36,245 nt of DNA. It comes from Deltaproteobacteria bacterium (GTDB lineage: Bacteria; Desulfobacterota; Binatia; UTPRO1). Position numbers and translations under genes: made by a program. Numbering within the stretch: position 1 is the first letter of the stretch; each line of letters starts with the position of its first letter. The stretch is from NCBI GenBank assembly GCA_020848745.1, contig JADLHM010000086.1, positions 1 to 36,245 of the forward strand, written 5' to 3'. Shown piece after piece: positions 24,205 to 33,478 of this stretch. The notes beneath the pieces were generated by a model. It did not search any database. It had not been told where the DNA came from and worked only from the letters and a program-made list of their open reading frames with translations.

Positions 24205-25701
24205 TTAGCCTCGCGTGTCGGGTGCGGTTGCGTCGCGGCGACGAGCGACGGTCGCTTCGCCCCATTCGCACATCGCGGCCGCTTCGATTAGGCCGAGCAT
24301 GAACCAGAAGAGGGCGTTGTAGCCAAAGCCGCGCCACGGAACCCAGTACATTTGCCACGCGAGATTCAGCAGCCCCGCGCCCCACGCGAGTGCGAGCGCG
24401 CGGATCTCCAGGGACGCGGATCGCTTTAGGAGGTCTCGGCTCTGGCGGAGGGCGGCGAGCAGGATCCATACCCACGCGAGGCCACCGAGGATGCCGCTTT
24501 CCGCGGTGCGCAAGAGGTACTCGTTGTGTACCGTATAAAGCCACTGATCCATTCCGGGCGACAGATAGTCCTTGAACACGTAAGCGTAGGCGCCGGGCCC
24601 GACGCCGAACACGGGATGCGCCGCGATGATGTTCATCGCGATCTGCATGAGCCCCGCACGCTCGTCGTACGCATCGCCGACGGATTCCGAGAGCCGCATC
24701 TGGATCAGTGGGGAGAGCGCGATCACGACGGAGATCGCCGCGCCGACGATCATGGCGACCGTCCTGGGCTTCATGCGCGTGTACCGGACGCCGAAGAGGA
24801 GCAGATACGAGAAGCCGATGACGAAGCCCGCCCACGCCGCCCGCGTGAACGTCAGCACGAGCGACACGAGCCCGATCACCGTGGCGGCGAGCGTCCAGGG
24901 GCGTCGCCATGCGGAGCCCGAGATGAGCTGCGCGATCGCGATGAATAAGAGCGGAATCATGTAGCTCGCGAAACCCGCCGGATTCGCACTCACCGTGCCG
25001 CCGGGACGCGGCAATTCGTCGCTCAGATCCCACGTGTCGCCGGTGACGTTGAATCCCATGCTGAGCGCCGACTGGATGTAGTAGACGATGCCTTGTGTGA
25101 TCAGCGTCGCGAGAAGCAGCGTGACCACCTTCCGTACGTCCGCTTCGCTGCGCACGACGCTCATCGCCGCAACGTAGAGGAGAAAGAGCTGGACCTGAGA
25201 GAGCAAGAAGTCCGTGCCGGCGAAGTGCTCCGAGCTGAACGCGACCGCGAGCACCGTCATGACGAACATCAGCGCGATCGGACGGTGCAAGTGGCCGCGC
25301 CACCGGATCGGCGATCCCTTGTAGTAGAGGATCAGAAGCACGAGCGCGGCGAGGAGTCCGGTACCGTAGATCTGCATTCCGCCGGTCGACGCGCGTCCGT
25401 ATCCTGGGCGGATCGCGACCTCGGCTTGCAAGGTCACGACGAGCGTCACGACGACGCTTGAGAGGCCGCGCAGGAACGTCATCCCGGCGACGCTGGCGAT
25501 GGCGATCAGCGTGACGCCGAGGATCCACCGTAGATCCCAGTACCCGAGAGTCAGGACGGCAAACCCGACGGCGATTCCGAATAGCGGTGCAAGGAATGTT
25601 GAAGTCGCAAAGGTCCGGCGTGGCTGGGCGGTCGGTGGTGCCGCGGCCAGCGGCCGGAAATCCACTGTGCTCGGGTCGGTTGCGGATGATTCCGTGGTCA
25701 A
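24205..25701 (-). CDS. O-antigen ligase / polymerase (Wzy_C family) membrane protein
   Basis: The 498-residue product has about ten to twelve membrane helices. The large periplasmic loop with the family's catalytic region is visible: VLTFTRAAWAGFVIGFSYLL (the R of the ligase motif), later AHPVFGVGPGAYAYVFKDY and TVHNEYLLRTAESGILGGLAWV (the conserved H-N-x-[FY]-L motif of WaaL/Wzy_C). Together with the Wzx flippase it points to a Wzx/Wzy-dependent polymer. The frame is closed upstream by TAA. The best start is TTG at 25701, with no clear Shine-Dalgarno; GTG at 25665 is an alternative. It could polymerise repeat units or ligate the polymer to an acceptor; the sequence alone does not separate these. 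Confidence 0.85.
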   Translation of the reverse strand: MTTESSATDPSTVDFRPLAAAPPTAQPRRTFATSTFLAPLFGIAVGFAVLTLGYWDLRWILGVTLIAIASVAGMTFLRGLSSVVVTLVVTLQAEVAIRPGYGRASTGGMQIYGTGLLAALVLLILYYKGSPIRWRGHLHRPIALMFVMTVLAVAFSSEHFAGTDFLLSQVQLFLLYVAAMSVVRSEADVRKVVTLLLATLITQGIVYYIQSALSMGFNVTGDTWDLSDELPRPGGTVSANPAGFASYMIPLLFIAIAQLISGSAWRRPWTLAATVIGLVSLVLTFTRAAWAGFVIGFSYLLLFGVRYTRMKPRTVAMIVGAAISVVIALSPLIQMRLSESVGDAYDERAGLMQIAMNIIAAHPVFGVGPGAYAYVFKDYLSPGMDQWLYTVHNEYLLRTAESGILGGLAWVWILLAALRQSRDLLKRSASLEIRALALAWGAGLLNLAWQMYWVPWRGFGYNALFWFMLGLIEAAAMCEWGEATVARRRDATAPDTRG

Positions 25702-25906
25702 CGTGGACTCGTGAAACGCGGACGACTTTTCGCCGCGTTATGCGTCCCCCGCATGATCGAGAGGGCCACGAGCGGCGTCAAGACGCCATCGTGAGGTCCT
25801 AGGCGCTCGCCATATCGGTGGCGGCCGACAAAAACCGACATCCCGCTTGCGGCGGAGGTTGTCGCGCCGCCCATGTCGAGCGGGTATCATCCGTAGAGTG
25901 GCATCT

Positions 25907-25922
25907 TGGCACATGGATTGCT
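25907..25922 (+). promoter_or_regulatory. Sigma-54-type -24/-12 promoter
   Basis: TGGCACATGGATTGCT matches TGGCAC-N5-TTGCW, with GG (25908-25909) and GC (25920-25921) exactly ten bases apart. The predicted start near 25933 gives a leader of about 150 bases to the ATG at 26084. The leader contains one hairpin, GCTCCG/CGGAGC (25978-25994). The rest of the 382-base gap (25702-26083) has no gene I can support. On the minus strand TTGACG followed after 17 bases by GATCAT is a weak candidate promoter for the ligase gene. Confidence 0.65.
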
Positions 25923-26083
25923 TGGGCCTGGGAATGTACTGTAGAAAACGCGCTCCGGTGCCCCGTCACTGCTCGCAGCTCCGTACCGCGGAGCCGTGAG
26001 GAATCGAGCCTCAAAATCAAGTGGCCGATCTCACTCACGAAGCGCGTGTACAACATTTGACGTCGCGACTACGGAGCCAACCA

Positions 26084-27814
26084 ATGAAATCTATGTCCAC
26101 CGCCAGCCCGACCGTCACTATCGCAGACTGCCGTTTGCGCGATGCCGCCGCCGTTGGTCATCGAGCGACAGTGCGCGCGCGCGGCGGTGCACTCATTGCG
26201 ATCTTGGCGTTCGCCGCGACGGTCAACGCTGAGGCGACGACGTACTACGTCGCGACTACCGGCAGCGACAGCAATCCCGGAACCCAGGCCTCGCCGTGGC
26301 GCACCATCGGCAAGTCCGCGGCGTTCATGGGGCCTGGCGACACCGCGATCATCGCAGGCGGGACCTATGCGGAGAAGGTTACGGTCACCAAGAGCGGCAC
26401 GGCCGCGGCACCGATCAAGTTCCAAGCGGCGTCAGGGCAGAAAGCGATCATCGACGGGGCAATGGTTTCGACCGGCATCTACGGCTCGCTGTGGGCGTTC
26501 TCGAGTGTGTCCTACGTCGAACTCGACGGACTCACGATCAAGAACTCGCAAGGCTTTTGCGTGAGCCTCTCGGGCAATTCGACGCACATCGGTGTCGGCA
26601 ACCTCGACGTCTCGAATTGCGCCGCTGCGGGCGCAATCTGGGTCGAAGGCTCGATGGTTCCATCGTACTCGACCTTCCATGACAACAAGGTCCACGACAA
26701 TCCGCATGGCGGCATCGTGCTGTGGAACTCGCCCGGCGGATACTACCTGATCGAGCGCAACCGTGTCTGGAACAACGCGGGCGGCGGTAATTTCGACGGC
26801 ATTCAGGTGGGCGGTGAGGCCGCGGGGCTGCATCATGTCGTCGTGCGCAACAACGTTGCCTACGACAACGGCACGGCGACGGTCGGGGCCGACCAGATCG
26901 ACATGGGCGGTCACTCGGCAGCGCATCACTATCTGCTCGAAGGCAACGATGTGTGGGGCGTCGGCGGTTCGATCAAGATCCACGGCCAGCCCGCCCAGTA
27001 CACGATCGCGCGCTTCAACCGCGCGACGGGATTCGGCTTCAACGAGTACGACCGCCCCAATGCTCCCGCCATATACAACAACAGCATCTACGACGCCGCA
27101 CATGCGGTGCTGTTCTATTCCGACTACGTCGACTCTGGGCACGGAAGCAGTTTCGGCGGGATGGAGCTGCGAAACAACCTGTTCGTCGATTCTAGAGACT
27201 ATACGTTGGTCGTCGCCGCGGTGTCGGGTGGCAAGATCGACGTGCGACGGTCGTCACTGAAACTCGACGGCAACATGTATCGCTTCGGCAGCAAGGGCAT
27301 CTCATGGAGTCCGCGCTCGTACAATTGCGGCTTGCCCGCGCCCAACGGCGACATGGAATTTGCTGCTTTCCAGGCCGCCAATGCGCCCGAGGTGCAAGAT
27401 CCGCGCGGCAAGAAGACCACGGCGGCGGCGACTGCGATCTTCGCGAATCCGTCGGCGCGGAACTACGAGCTGATCGCGGGAAGTCCGGCTATCGATGCCG
27501 GCGTGGAGCTCACCACGACCAAAGCGAGCGGGACGCAGACGACCACGGTGCCGGTCGTGCGGGCTTCGTTCTTCCAGGACGGATACGGCGGCTTGATCGA
27601 GCCTGATCAGGTAAAGATCGGCGCGAACGCGCCGGTCGCGATCATCTCCGTGGACGACGTCAACAACAAGATAGTCGTCGCGACGCCGATCTCTTTCGCG
27701 TCGGGCGCGTCCGTCAATCTGCCGTTCAGTGGCATTGCGCCCGACGTCGGTGCTTTTGAGTTTGCGGCAGGCCTCCCGGCACCGAGCCTGCTGAGTGTCG
27801 ATCCCGTTCCGTGA
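26084..27814 (+). CDS. Exported right-handed parallel beta-helix protein
   Basis: The 576-residue product starts at ATG 26084 (GGAG eight bases upstream) and has an N-terminal hydrophobic export signal around GGALIAILAFAATVNAEA. The mature part opens with TTYYVATTGSDSNPGTQASPWRTI, the classic entry strand of DUF1565/pectate-lyase-like beta-helix proteins. Repeated coil motifs follow: VELDGLTIKNSQGFCVSL, HNYLLIERNRVWNN-type rungs, VVVRNNVAYDNG, YTIARFNRATG, PAIYNNSIYDAA and MELRNNLFVD. Such folds belong to polysaccharide lyases, C5-epimerases or glycan-binding proteins. No catalytic triad can be assigned by eye. It is the only plus-strand gene in the polysaccharide locus and has its own sigma-54-type promoter, so trimming or modifying the exported polymer is a reasonable guess. 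Confidence 0.8.
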   Translation: MKSMSTASPTVTIADCRLRDAAAVGHRATVRARGGALIAILAFAATVNAEATTYYVATTGSDSNPGTQASPWRTIGKSAAFMGPGDTAIIAGGTYAEKVTVTKSGTAAAPIKFQAASGQKAIIDGAMVSTGIYGSLWAFSSVSYVELDGLTIKNSQGFCVSLSGNSTHIGVGNLDVSNCAAAGAIWVEGSMVPSYSTFHDNKVHDNPHGGIVLWNSPGGYYLIERNRVWNNAGGGNFDGIQVGGEAAGLHHVVVRNNVAYDNGTATVGADQIDMGGHSAAHHYLLEGNDVWGVGGSIKIHGQPAQYTIARFNRATGFGFNEYDRPNAPAIYNNSIYDAAHAVLFYSDYVDSGHGSSFGGMELRNNLFVDSRDYTLVVAAVSGGKIDVRRSSLKLDGNMYRFGSKGISWSPRSYNCGLPAPNGDMEFAAFQAANAPEVQDPRGKKTTAAATAIFANPSARNYELIAGSPAIDAGVELTTTKASGTQTTTVPVVRASFFQDGYGGLIEPDQVKIGANAPVAIISVDDVNNKIVVATPISFASGASVNLPFSGIAPDVGAFEFAAGLPAPSLLSVDPVP

Positions 27815-27818
27815 AGCA

Positions 27819-27851
27819 CGGCCGTCAGAACTGGGAATGGATGAACGGCCG
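27819..27851 (+). terminator. Hairpin after the beta-helix gene
   Basis: CGGCCGT (27819-27825) pairs with ACGGCCG (27845-27851) five bases after the stop codon. The loop is 19 bases and no T-tract follows, so it is weak. The remaining gap to 28138 separates two convergent genes and holds nothing else I can support. Confidence 0.3.
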
Positions 27852-28138
27852 CGTGGTGAGTGGATAGGAAGAGGAAGAGCAGCAGGATCCAAGCGGTCAC
27901 CAACATCGCTGCGGCGGTGGGATGGAGTCAGAGCCGGACTCACCAGCCGGGTGATGCCGTCCTGGCGGAGCGGATCGGAATGCGTCGCGCAGCCGCTCTG
28001 TAGGAGGGAGATCGCCGGGTTTCGCTGGCGCGATCCAAGGTCTCGCCGACCGCATATCCCAGGACCACTAGCTAGTTCGCGCGCGAGGCACCATCAGAGC
28101 GACGTCGACAACACGCGGCAGCATCACGAACCCGAGCG

Positions 28139-28867
28139 TCATGGCCGTCGCGAACGGCGTCCGGATCCGGAAGCAGTCGCTGACCGTCCAGCGCCATGGG
28201 ACTCGTCTTCGAGCGGCTTCCACCCGCGGTTCTCGGAGACCACGCTCGCCGGGGATCCGGCGACGATCGCGTTGCACGCCGCGATGCGCTTCGTCACGAC
28301 GCTGCCGAGGCCGACGACGACGTTGTCCGCGATGCCGCTTCCAGGTGCGAACCGAACGGCACTTCCGACGTAGCTCCGTCGGCCGATCGTGATATCGCGC
28401 TCGATCACCCCGACACCGTGGGTCCAGAACTGAGACTCGCGTCCGGCGATCCACGAGCCGTCGCCGAGAACGAAGCGCCCGGCGACGTCGAAGAAGTGAT
28501 GGTCCGTGATGCGCGCTTCGCGTCCGATCGAGAGCTCGCGGGCGTACGGTACGGCGCCACGCTCGCTCGCGGTCCAGACTCCGCAATCGAAAACGTTGTG
28601 GCTCTCGATGTCGGCGCCGGGGCCGACAGACACCTGCATGGGTCCGACGAATCGGTTGAATCGTCCGATCGTGCAGTGATCGAGCGTAGCCTGTTCAACT
28701 GCGATCACGGTGCCGAACCCAACCCGGGCATTAACGATCCGGTAGCCGAAGCACCATCGGTAGAGCCGCGTACGGAGGAAGTTGGACGGCAGCCCGCTTA
28801 CCGCTATGGCGAGCGCAAGCCGCGCGCGTGAAGTCGGGCGGGGTGCGTCGGCGGGTGTAGCGCTCAT
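28139..28867 (-). CDS. Left-handed beta-helix (hexapeptide) acyltransferase
   Basis: The 242-residue product has the irregular hexapeptide repeats of the LbetaH fold: VGFGTVIAVEQATLDHCTIGRF, ELSIGREARITDHHFFDVAGRFVLGDGSWIAG, GVIERDITIGRRSYVGSAVRFAPGSGIADNVVVGLGSVVTKRI, ending with the typical AIVAGSPASVV. The loop HHFFD holds a likely catalytic histidine. It resembles WcaF/WbbJ-type O-acetyltransferases, which put an acetyl group from acetyl-CoA on a sugar in the cytoplasm. The ATG overlaps the flippase stop (ATGA). The last 20 residues are Gly/Ser/Arg-rich and unlike the family, so the 3' end may have been altered. Confidence 0.8.
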   Translation of the reverse strand: MSATPADAPRPTSRARLALAIAVSGLPSNFLRTRLYRWCFGYRIVNARVGFGTVIAVEQATLDHCTIGRFNRFVGPMQVSVGPGADIESHNVFDCGVWTASERGAVPYARELSIGREARITDHHFFDVAGRFVLGDGSWIAGRESQFWTHGVGVIERDITIGRRSYVGSAVRFAPGSGIADNVVVGLGSVVTKRIAACNAIVAGSPASVVSENRGWKPLEDESHGAGRSATASGSGRRSRRP

Positions 28868-30354
28868 GACGACGTCGCCCGGCGGAGTGGCAGCATGCTA
28901 CGGCAGCGTCGTCCGAGTCGCTGCAGCGTGGCGATCTCCTCGCTCTCGAAGAAGCCGCCGAGGAAAAGCGCACCGACATATGCGGCGGCGGGTACGACGG
29001 CGCGAACGGCGAGGTGCTGGCCGCTCGTCAGCCAGGTGAGCACGGCCGCCGCGAGGGCCGCGACCAACGGGATGAGATTCAGCGTCAACGGCGACGACGT
29101 TCCCGGCGCACGTCGGCGGAGGTACGCGACCTGGGCAACCGCGTACGCCAGCATCGAGACCAGCGTTGCCAATCCGGCTCCCCATGGGCCGTATGCGGGG
29201 ATCAGGTACAGGTTTAACGCGACGTTGATGGCGGTGAGCGTGACGTTCATCGCGAGGTCGATGCGCTGCAGCTCCGCAGCCACCAGCACGTACGCGTGGT
29301 AGCGCACCCAACCGTACGGTACGAGCGTCCAGACGAGCACCGTCAACGTAGGGCCCGCCGAGCGGAAAGCGGTGCCGTACAAGGTTCCCATCACGTCGTC
29401 GCTCACGACCGTGGTCCATGCCGCCAGTGGCAGGCTCCCAGCCGCCAAGAATCGCATGGCGAGGCGCCCAAGGCGTGCCAGCTCGGCGCGATTCGATCGC
29501 ACTGCGGCGGCGAGCTGCGGGTACAACGAGAGACAGAAGCTGTGGGGCACGACGAGCGCGAGCTCGAGGATGCGCCACGCGGCGCCGTAGCGTCCGACGT
29601 CTTCCACGGTGCCCATCTTCGAGAGCATGAAGACGTCGATCCGCCAGTAAAGCGTCGCGAAGATTGCGATCGCGACGAAAGTCGGCGCGCTTCCGAGCAG
29701 CCCCTTTAGGAGCTCGGTCTTGCGGCCCATGCGGACGCGGATGCCGATCGATCGCAGGAGCGCCGTCGCGATGACATTCGCGACGACGCGTCCAGCGACG
29801 GCGAGCACGATCACCGTCTCCAGCCCGTAGCCGAGCAGGAGCGCGGGGGCAGCAAGCCCCACCTTGACGGCGTTTTCCGCGAGCGCGACGCACGCGAGAT
29901 AGTCCATGCGCTCGCGTGCGACGAAGGCCCCATCGTACAGCATGCCACGCGTCGAGGGCAGCAGAGCGAGACTCGCGATTGCGATGGCGATCGCGGTGTC
30001 GCGGTCGTAGCCGAGTGCGGGGCCGAGCCCCGCCATCGCCGGCGTGAGAGCCAGCGACGCGATTGTGCCGAGCGTGACTGAATGGTTGAGGATCTCCTCG
30101 AGGCGGTCGGCGTGCTGCACGCCGTCACGAGTGATGATCGAATACAGCCCGAGCGGGGCCACCGTCACGAAGAAGTAGAGGTACGTGAGCGCGAGCGTGT
30201 ACTGGCCGAGACCGTCCGTCCCGAGGATCCGCGAGATCGCGAAGACCAGTATCATCGACAAAGCGGGCATCAGCACCCGGAGGACGACGAGGGCTGCCGT
30301 GTTCTTGAGTATACGGCGCCCGGACGATCGCGCTGCTGTCACGTCGTGCGTCAT
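28864..30354 (-). CDS. Wzx-type polysaccharide flippase (MOP superfamily)
   Basis: The 496-residue product has about 14 hydrophobic helices. It opens with the family's KNTAALVVLRVLMPALSMILVFAISRILGTDGLGQYTLALTYLYFF, as in PST-type flippases (the G..G.Y signature). The middle region has FVAIAIFATLYWRIDVFMLSKMGTVEDVGRYGAAWRI, the standard helix-7/8 region, and Leu/Ala-rich helices continue to the end. It moves undecaprenyl-pyrophosphate-linked repeat units across the inner membrane. It follows the GT4 gene by 10 bases and overlaps the acyltransferase start, so it is a central member of the eight-gene minus-strand block. Confidence 0.9.
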   Translation of the reverse strand: MTHDVTAARSSGRRILKNTAALVVLRVLMPALSMILVFAISRILGTDGLGQYTLALTYLYFFVTVAPLGLYSIITRDGVQHADRLEEILNHSVTLGTIASLALTPAMAGLGPALGYDRDTAIAIAIASLALLPSTRGMLYDGAFVARERMDYLACVALAENAVKVGLAAPALLLGYGLETVIVLAVAGRVVANVIATALLRSIGIRVRMGRKTELLKGLLGSAPTFVAIAIFATLYWRIDVFMLSKMGTVEDVGRYGAAWRILELALVVPHSFCLSLYPQLAAAVRSNRAELARLGRLAMRFLAAGSLPLAAWTTVVSDDVMGTLYGTAFRSAGPTLTVLVWTLVPYGWVRYHAYVLVAAELQRIDLAMNVTLTAINVALNLYLIPAYGPWGAGLATLVSMLAYAVAQVAYLRRRAPGTSSPLTLNLIPLVAALAAAVLTWLTSGQHLAVRAVVPAAAYVGALFLGGFFESEEIATLQRLGRRCRSMLPLRRATSS

Positions 30355-30364
30355 GCGCCTCGGG

Positions 30365-31531
30365 TCATACTGATGCAGCGAGCTGCGCGTATTCCTCGCG
30401 CAGCTCGTCGGCCAGTCGGCATGGGGAGTACTCCCGCTCGATCACGGACCGCGCCTGCTCTGCCATCCGGCGGTTCGCTGCGATGTCCGTCAGCAGGATC
30501 TCGACCGCCGCCGCGAGCGCCTGGACGTCTGCGACCGGCACCAGCAGACCCGACCGTCCCGGATCGACTAGCTCGCGGAGGCCCGGGATATCTGTGCCAA
30601 CGACCGCGACGCCGGCAGCGAACGCCTCCATGACCACGCGCGGAATGCCTTCGGCGTATGAAGGTAGCGCAAGCGCCGTCGCTTCGCGCAGGAACGGCCG
30701 GACGTCTTCGACAAAACCGGTGAAGGTGACGCGCTCGGCGATGCCGGCACGCGCGGCGATCGCGCGCGCCTCCTCGATGTCCGGTCCCTCGCCCGCGATG
30801 ACGAGCCGAAAGCGCTGAAGACGCCCGACGACGGCGGCTGCCTCGAGAAGATCGAATAATCCCTTCTCGCGCGCGACGCGACCGACGAAGAGCAGCACCC
30901 GTTCGCGCGGCAGGGCGGTCTTGCGCTCAGCGTGGATCGCATCGAAGGCGTTGATGTCGACGGCGTTCCGGATGCGTCGGACCTTCGCGCCGAGCCCATA
31001 CGGCCCCAACACCGCCAGCTGGTGATCGCTCAACGGGTATACGCGATCGAACCCGCGCAGGAACTGTCGACCGATTGTTTCGTACACGCGGATGCGAAAG
31101 CTCTCGTGATCGCACCAGCCGTGCGGCGTCGTGACGAGACCGATCGGCAGGCCGCGCGTCGCGAAATATCCGAGGATGTCCGACTTGAATCCGTGCGTGT
31201 GGAGAACGGCGATGCCTCCGTCGATGAGCAGCGCGCGAACGGCACGGATCTGCCGCATCGCGAGCTTGCCGCCGATCGCCAGGTGCCGTGCTGGGAGGCC
31301 TTCTCGAACGAGGAAGCGGGTGAAATTGTCGTATCCGGGCTTGGTGCCGATCGTCAGGACCGCTTGGTCGACCTCGCTGCCGGCGAGCGCGCGCAGTGCA
31401 AGGTGTGTCCAGCGCTCTGGTCCGTAGAGGCCTTTGGACGAGTGGAGATGCAGGACGCGAATCCGATGGGTCGGTGCGGTCACCGTCGCCGCTGGCGCGA
31501 GATCTTCAATCGGAACGCTGCGCACGGCCAT
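30365..31531 (-). CDS. Glycosyltransferase, GT4 family
   Basis: The 388-residue product has a complete GT4 layout. The N-terminal domain has RVLHLHSSKGLYGPERWTHLALRAL, VLHTHGFKSDILGYFATRG and TTPHGWCDHESFR. The C-terminal domain has LLFVGRVAREKGLFDLLEAA, RLVIAGEGPDIEEARAIA, VTFTGFVEDVRPFLREA and the donor-binding ALPSYAEGIPRVVMEAFAAGVAVVGTDIPGLRELV (E-x7-E type). It ends in the usual helix IEREYSPCRLADELREEY. It is cytoplasmic or membrane-associated and adds one sugar from an activated donor to the repeat unit with retention. It lies 7 bases after the GT2 gene, in the same transcript. Confidence 0.9.
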   Translation of the reverse strand: MAVRSVPIEDLAPAATVTAPTHRIRVLHLHSSKGLYGPERWTHLALRALAGSEVDQAVLTIGTKPGYDNFTRFLVREGLPARHLAIGGKLAMRQIRAVRALLIDGGIAVLHTHGFKSDILGYFATRGLPIGLVTTPHGWCDHESFRIRVYETIGRQFLRGFDRVYPLSDHQLAVLGPYGLGAKVRRIRNAVDINAFDAIHAERKTALPRERVLLFVGRVAREKGLFDLLEAAAVVGRLQRFRLVIAGEGPDIEEARAIAARAGIAERVTFTGFVEDVRPFLREATALALPSYAEGIPRVVMEAFAAGVAVVGTDIPGLRELVDPGRSGLLVPVADVQALAAAVEILLTDIAANRRMAEQARSVIEREYSPCRLADELREEYAQLAASV

Positions 31532-31538
31532 GGAGATC

Positions 31539-32564
31539 TCAACCGTGTCTGCCGGACGCGGCTCTGCGGTCGATAGGCGCGCGCATTGGCCTGGTAAGCT
31601 CTTCGAGGGAATACGTGAAGTCCTCGTGCGGGCGCGGGGACTCGACGAAGGATCGCAGGCTGCCGATCGCTACGGAAGTCCAATCCGCGACGATGAATGT
31701 GGCGTCACGCACGCTCCGCCGACGCCACGCGAGCCCCGCGACGCTCAGGGCGCCGAGGAAAGCCCACGCAAGGAGCGGCACGGGGGAAGCGATCGGCGTC
31801 GCCAATGCCGCCAATGCGCCCGCCAGCAGATACACAGCCGTCGCGATGTAGCGGTTGAAGCGTCGCGCGTGCTTCAGAAAGAGTCCGTCGCGCCACGCGA
31901 TGCGCAACACCTGGCCGGGTCCGCCCTGCATTCCGGCACTGTACCGTCGCCACATGCCGGCTATCGTCTCTTTCTTAATGGTGTGGTGGAGCAACATCGG
32001 TTCGATCGTGTGCACTGCGCGATATCCCGCTGCTTCGAGCCTGATGCGTAGCTCCTGCTCTTCGCATGCGATGATGAACGGATTGAATCCCTTGCAGCGG
32101 ATGAGCGCCTCGCGGCGATACAGTGCGGTTCCTCCGAGCGCATTGGTCATGCTCGTGGTATCGACGACGCCGTTCTCAACGTTGCGACGCGCTCCGTGAA
32201 TGACGCCGAGTGTCGGATCGAGCCTCATGCGCACGATGGCGAGCTCGAGCCATCCCGGGACGAGTTCGCAATCGCCGTCGAGGAAGAGCACGTATGGCGC
32301 ACCGATCCGCTGCGCGCCAATCCATCGCCCCGCCGCAGCTGACATGCGTAGCGCCCGGTAGCGGAACACCCGCACCGGATACCGCGCGGCGATTGCGGTC
32401 GTGTCGTCGCTTGAGTCGGAGTCGATGACGACGACGTCAGCGTTCGCGAAGGACGGCTTGATCGCCCGCAGCACCGACTCGATACATGCCGCGACGCGCG
32501 CGGCCTCGTTGCGCGTGATGATGACGACGCCGAGTTCGTGCGCCGAGCCGTTCGCCGGATTCAT
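31539..32564 (-). CDS. Glycosyltransferase, GT2 family, with C-terminal membrane segments
   Basis: The 341-residue product starts at ATG 32564, overlapping the deacetylase stop (ATGA). The GT-A nucleotide-binding start is LGVVIITRNEAARVAACIESVL, then VVVIDSDSSDDTTAIAARY, and the metal-binding DxD is in YVLFLDGDCELVPGWL. Further motifs are GGTALYRREALIRCKGFNP and CEEQELRIRLEAAGYR, the catalytic ED/EE region. Two hydrophobic helices near residues 250-300 (YIATAVYLLAGALAALATPI, LLAWAFLGALSVAGLAW) suggest it sits on the membrane. It adds a sugar by inversion to the lipid-linked intermediate. Confidence 0.9.
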   Translation of the reverse strand: MNPANGSAHELGVVIITRNEAARVAACIESVLRAIKPSFANADVVVIDSDSSDDTTAIAARYPVRVFRYRALRMSAAAGRWIGAQRIGAPYVLFLDGDCELVPGWLELAIVRMRLDPTLGVIHGARRNVENGVVDTTSMTNALGGTALYRREALIRCKGFNPFIIACEEQELRIRLEAAGYRAVHTIEPMLLHHTIKKETIAGMWRRYSAGMQGGPGQVLRIAWRDGLFLKHARRFNRYIATAVYLLAGALAALATPIASPVPLLAWAFLGALSVAGLAWRRRSVRDATFIVADWTSVAIGSLRSFVESPRPHEDFTYSLEELTRPMRAPIDRRAASGRHG

Positions 32565-33478
32565 GGCGTTGCCTGCAGGCACCAGAGCCAGTGGTCGACC
32601 CATCGCCATCCGTCCATCGCACCGCTCGCGATGGCGCGAAACATCCACAGGCTCTCGCCGCCCTCGATCTTCACCCGCGGAAGACGGAGGGGGTCGCTGT
32701 CGCGCGTGATCGATCCGTGCTGTGACGTGAAGGCAAGGCGATAGCCAGCGGCACGCAACGTCGCGGTTGTACGATCGTCGTAATCTGCACGCGTTCCGAA
32801 CGGGTATGCGAAAGCGGTGACCGGCCGTCCCGTGAGGGACTCCAGAACCGCGCGCGAGCGCTCGGCCTCGATCCTTTGCGTATCTCCCGGGAGCCGCGCG
32901 AGTGATCGGTGCGACCATGCATGTGATCCGATCACGACGCCGCGCGATGCTAGTAGCCGAAGCTCGGCCTCGGTGAGCCTGGCGTCCGTACTCTCAGGCT
33001 CCACCGTGCGTGTCTTGCCGTCGCGCACCAACTCACCCGCCGGAACGAACGAGACGAGCGGAATGTCGTGGCGTGCGGCGATCGGCGCAGCGTAGGATAG
33101 CACGCAAGGGTTGCCGTCGTCGATCGTGACGAGCACCGCATTCGGTCGGAGGTCGCGCTCGCCGCGCAGGAAGGCATCAAGCTCGTCCAGGGAGATCGCG
33201 CGGCCCTCGTGGGCGAGCCACGCCATCTGCTGGTCGAACTCCTCCGGCGAGACGCAGAAAGGATCACGTTGCACATGCCCGAAGCGATGATACGTGAGGA
33301 CCCGGACGCCGCCGCGGCGATGCGGCACGATCGCCCGAACGAGCGACGTGCCGACGACGAGCGCCGTGCGGAACGTCTTCTTGATCCACCAGCGCAAGGC
33401 GCGGCTGTTGATCCCCACGATGTTTCGCGCGTTCGACGACGCCCGTCTGAGCGTCTGTGTGCCAGCCACTAGAGCCAT
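32561..33478 (-). CDS. Polysaccharide deacetylase (NodB homology)
   Basis: The 305-residue product starts at ATG 33478, overlapping the end of the WecG-family gene by ten bases; starts further upstream would run through that gene. The N-terminus has a weak hydrophobic stretch (TALVVGTSLVRAIV). NodB motifs follow in order: VRVLTYHRFG, VTIDDGN (D120-D121 metal/catalytic pair), SHAWSHRSL (H186 and H190, the metal-binding H-x3-H), and AFAYPFGTRADYDD. It removes acetyl groups from N-acetylated sugars. Given WecB and WecG, ManNAc or GlcNAc residues of this polymer are likely substrates, which is inference. Confidence 0.9.
   Translation of the reverse strand: MALVAGTQTLRRASSNARNIVGINSRALRWWIKKTFRTALVVGTSLVRAIVPHRRGGVRVLTYHRFGHVQRDPFCVSPEEFDQQMAWLAHEGRAISLDELDAFLRGERDLRPNAVLVTIDDGNPCVLSYAAPIAARHDIPLVSFVPAGELVRDGKTRTVEPESTDARLTEAELRLLASRGVVIGSHAWSHRSLARLPGDTQRIEAERSRAVLESLTGRPVTAFAYPFGTRADYDDRTTATLRAAGYRLAFTSQHGSITRDSDPLRLPRVKIEGGESLWMFRAIASGAMDGWRWVDHWLWCLQATP

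Noticed and set aside
27700-27814. Possible PEP-CTERM or similar sorting signal at the end of the beta-helix protein
   Set aside because: The C-terminus (LPAPSLLSVDPVP) lacks the PEP motif, the membrane helix and the basic end.
27785-27927. Minus-strand frame beginning MLVTAWILLLFLFLSTHH in the gap after the beta-helix gene
   Set aside because: The hydrophobic stretch comes from a short pyrimidine-rich tract. The frame then continues as an antisense shadow of the beta-helix gene, with no family resemblance.
28068-28200. Hydrophobic tail in another frame just after the acyltransferase (TPFATAMTLGFVMLPRVVDV)
   Set aside because: It could be a frameshifted C-terminus or a remnant, but the acyltransferase already ends with its family's usual AGSPASVV region and no family is recognisable in the tail.
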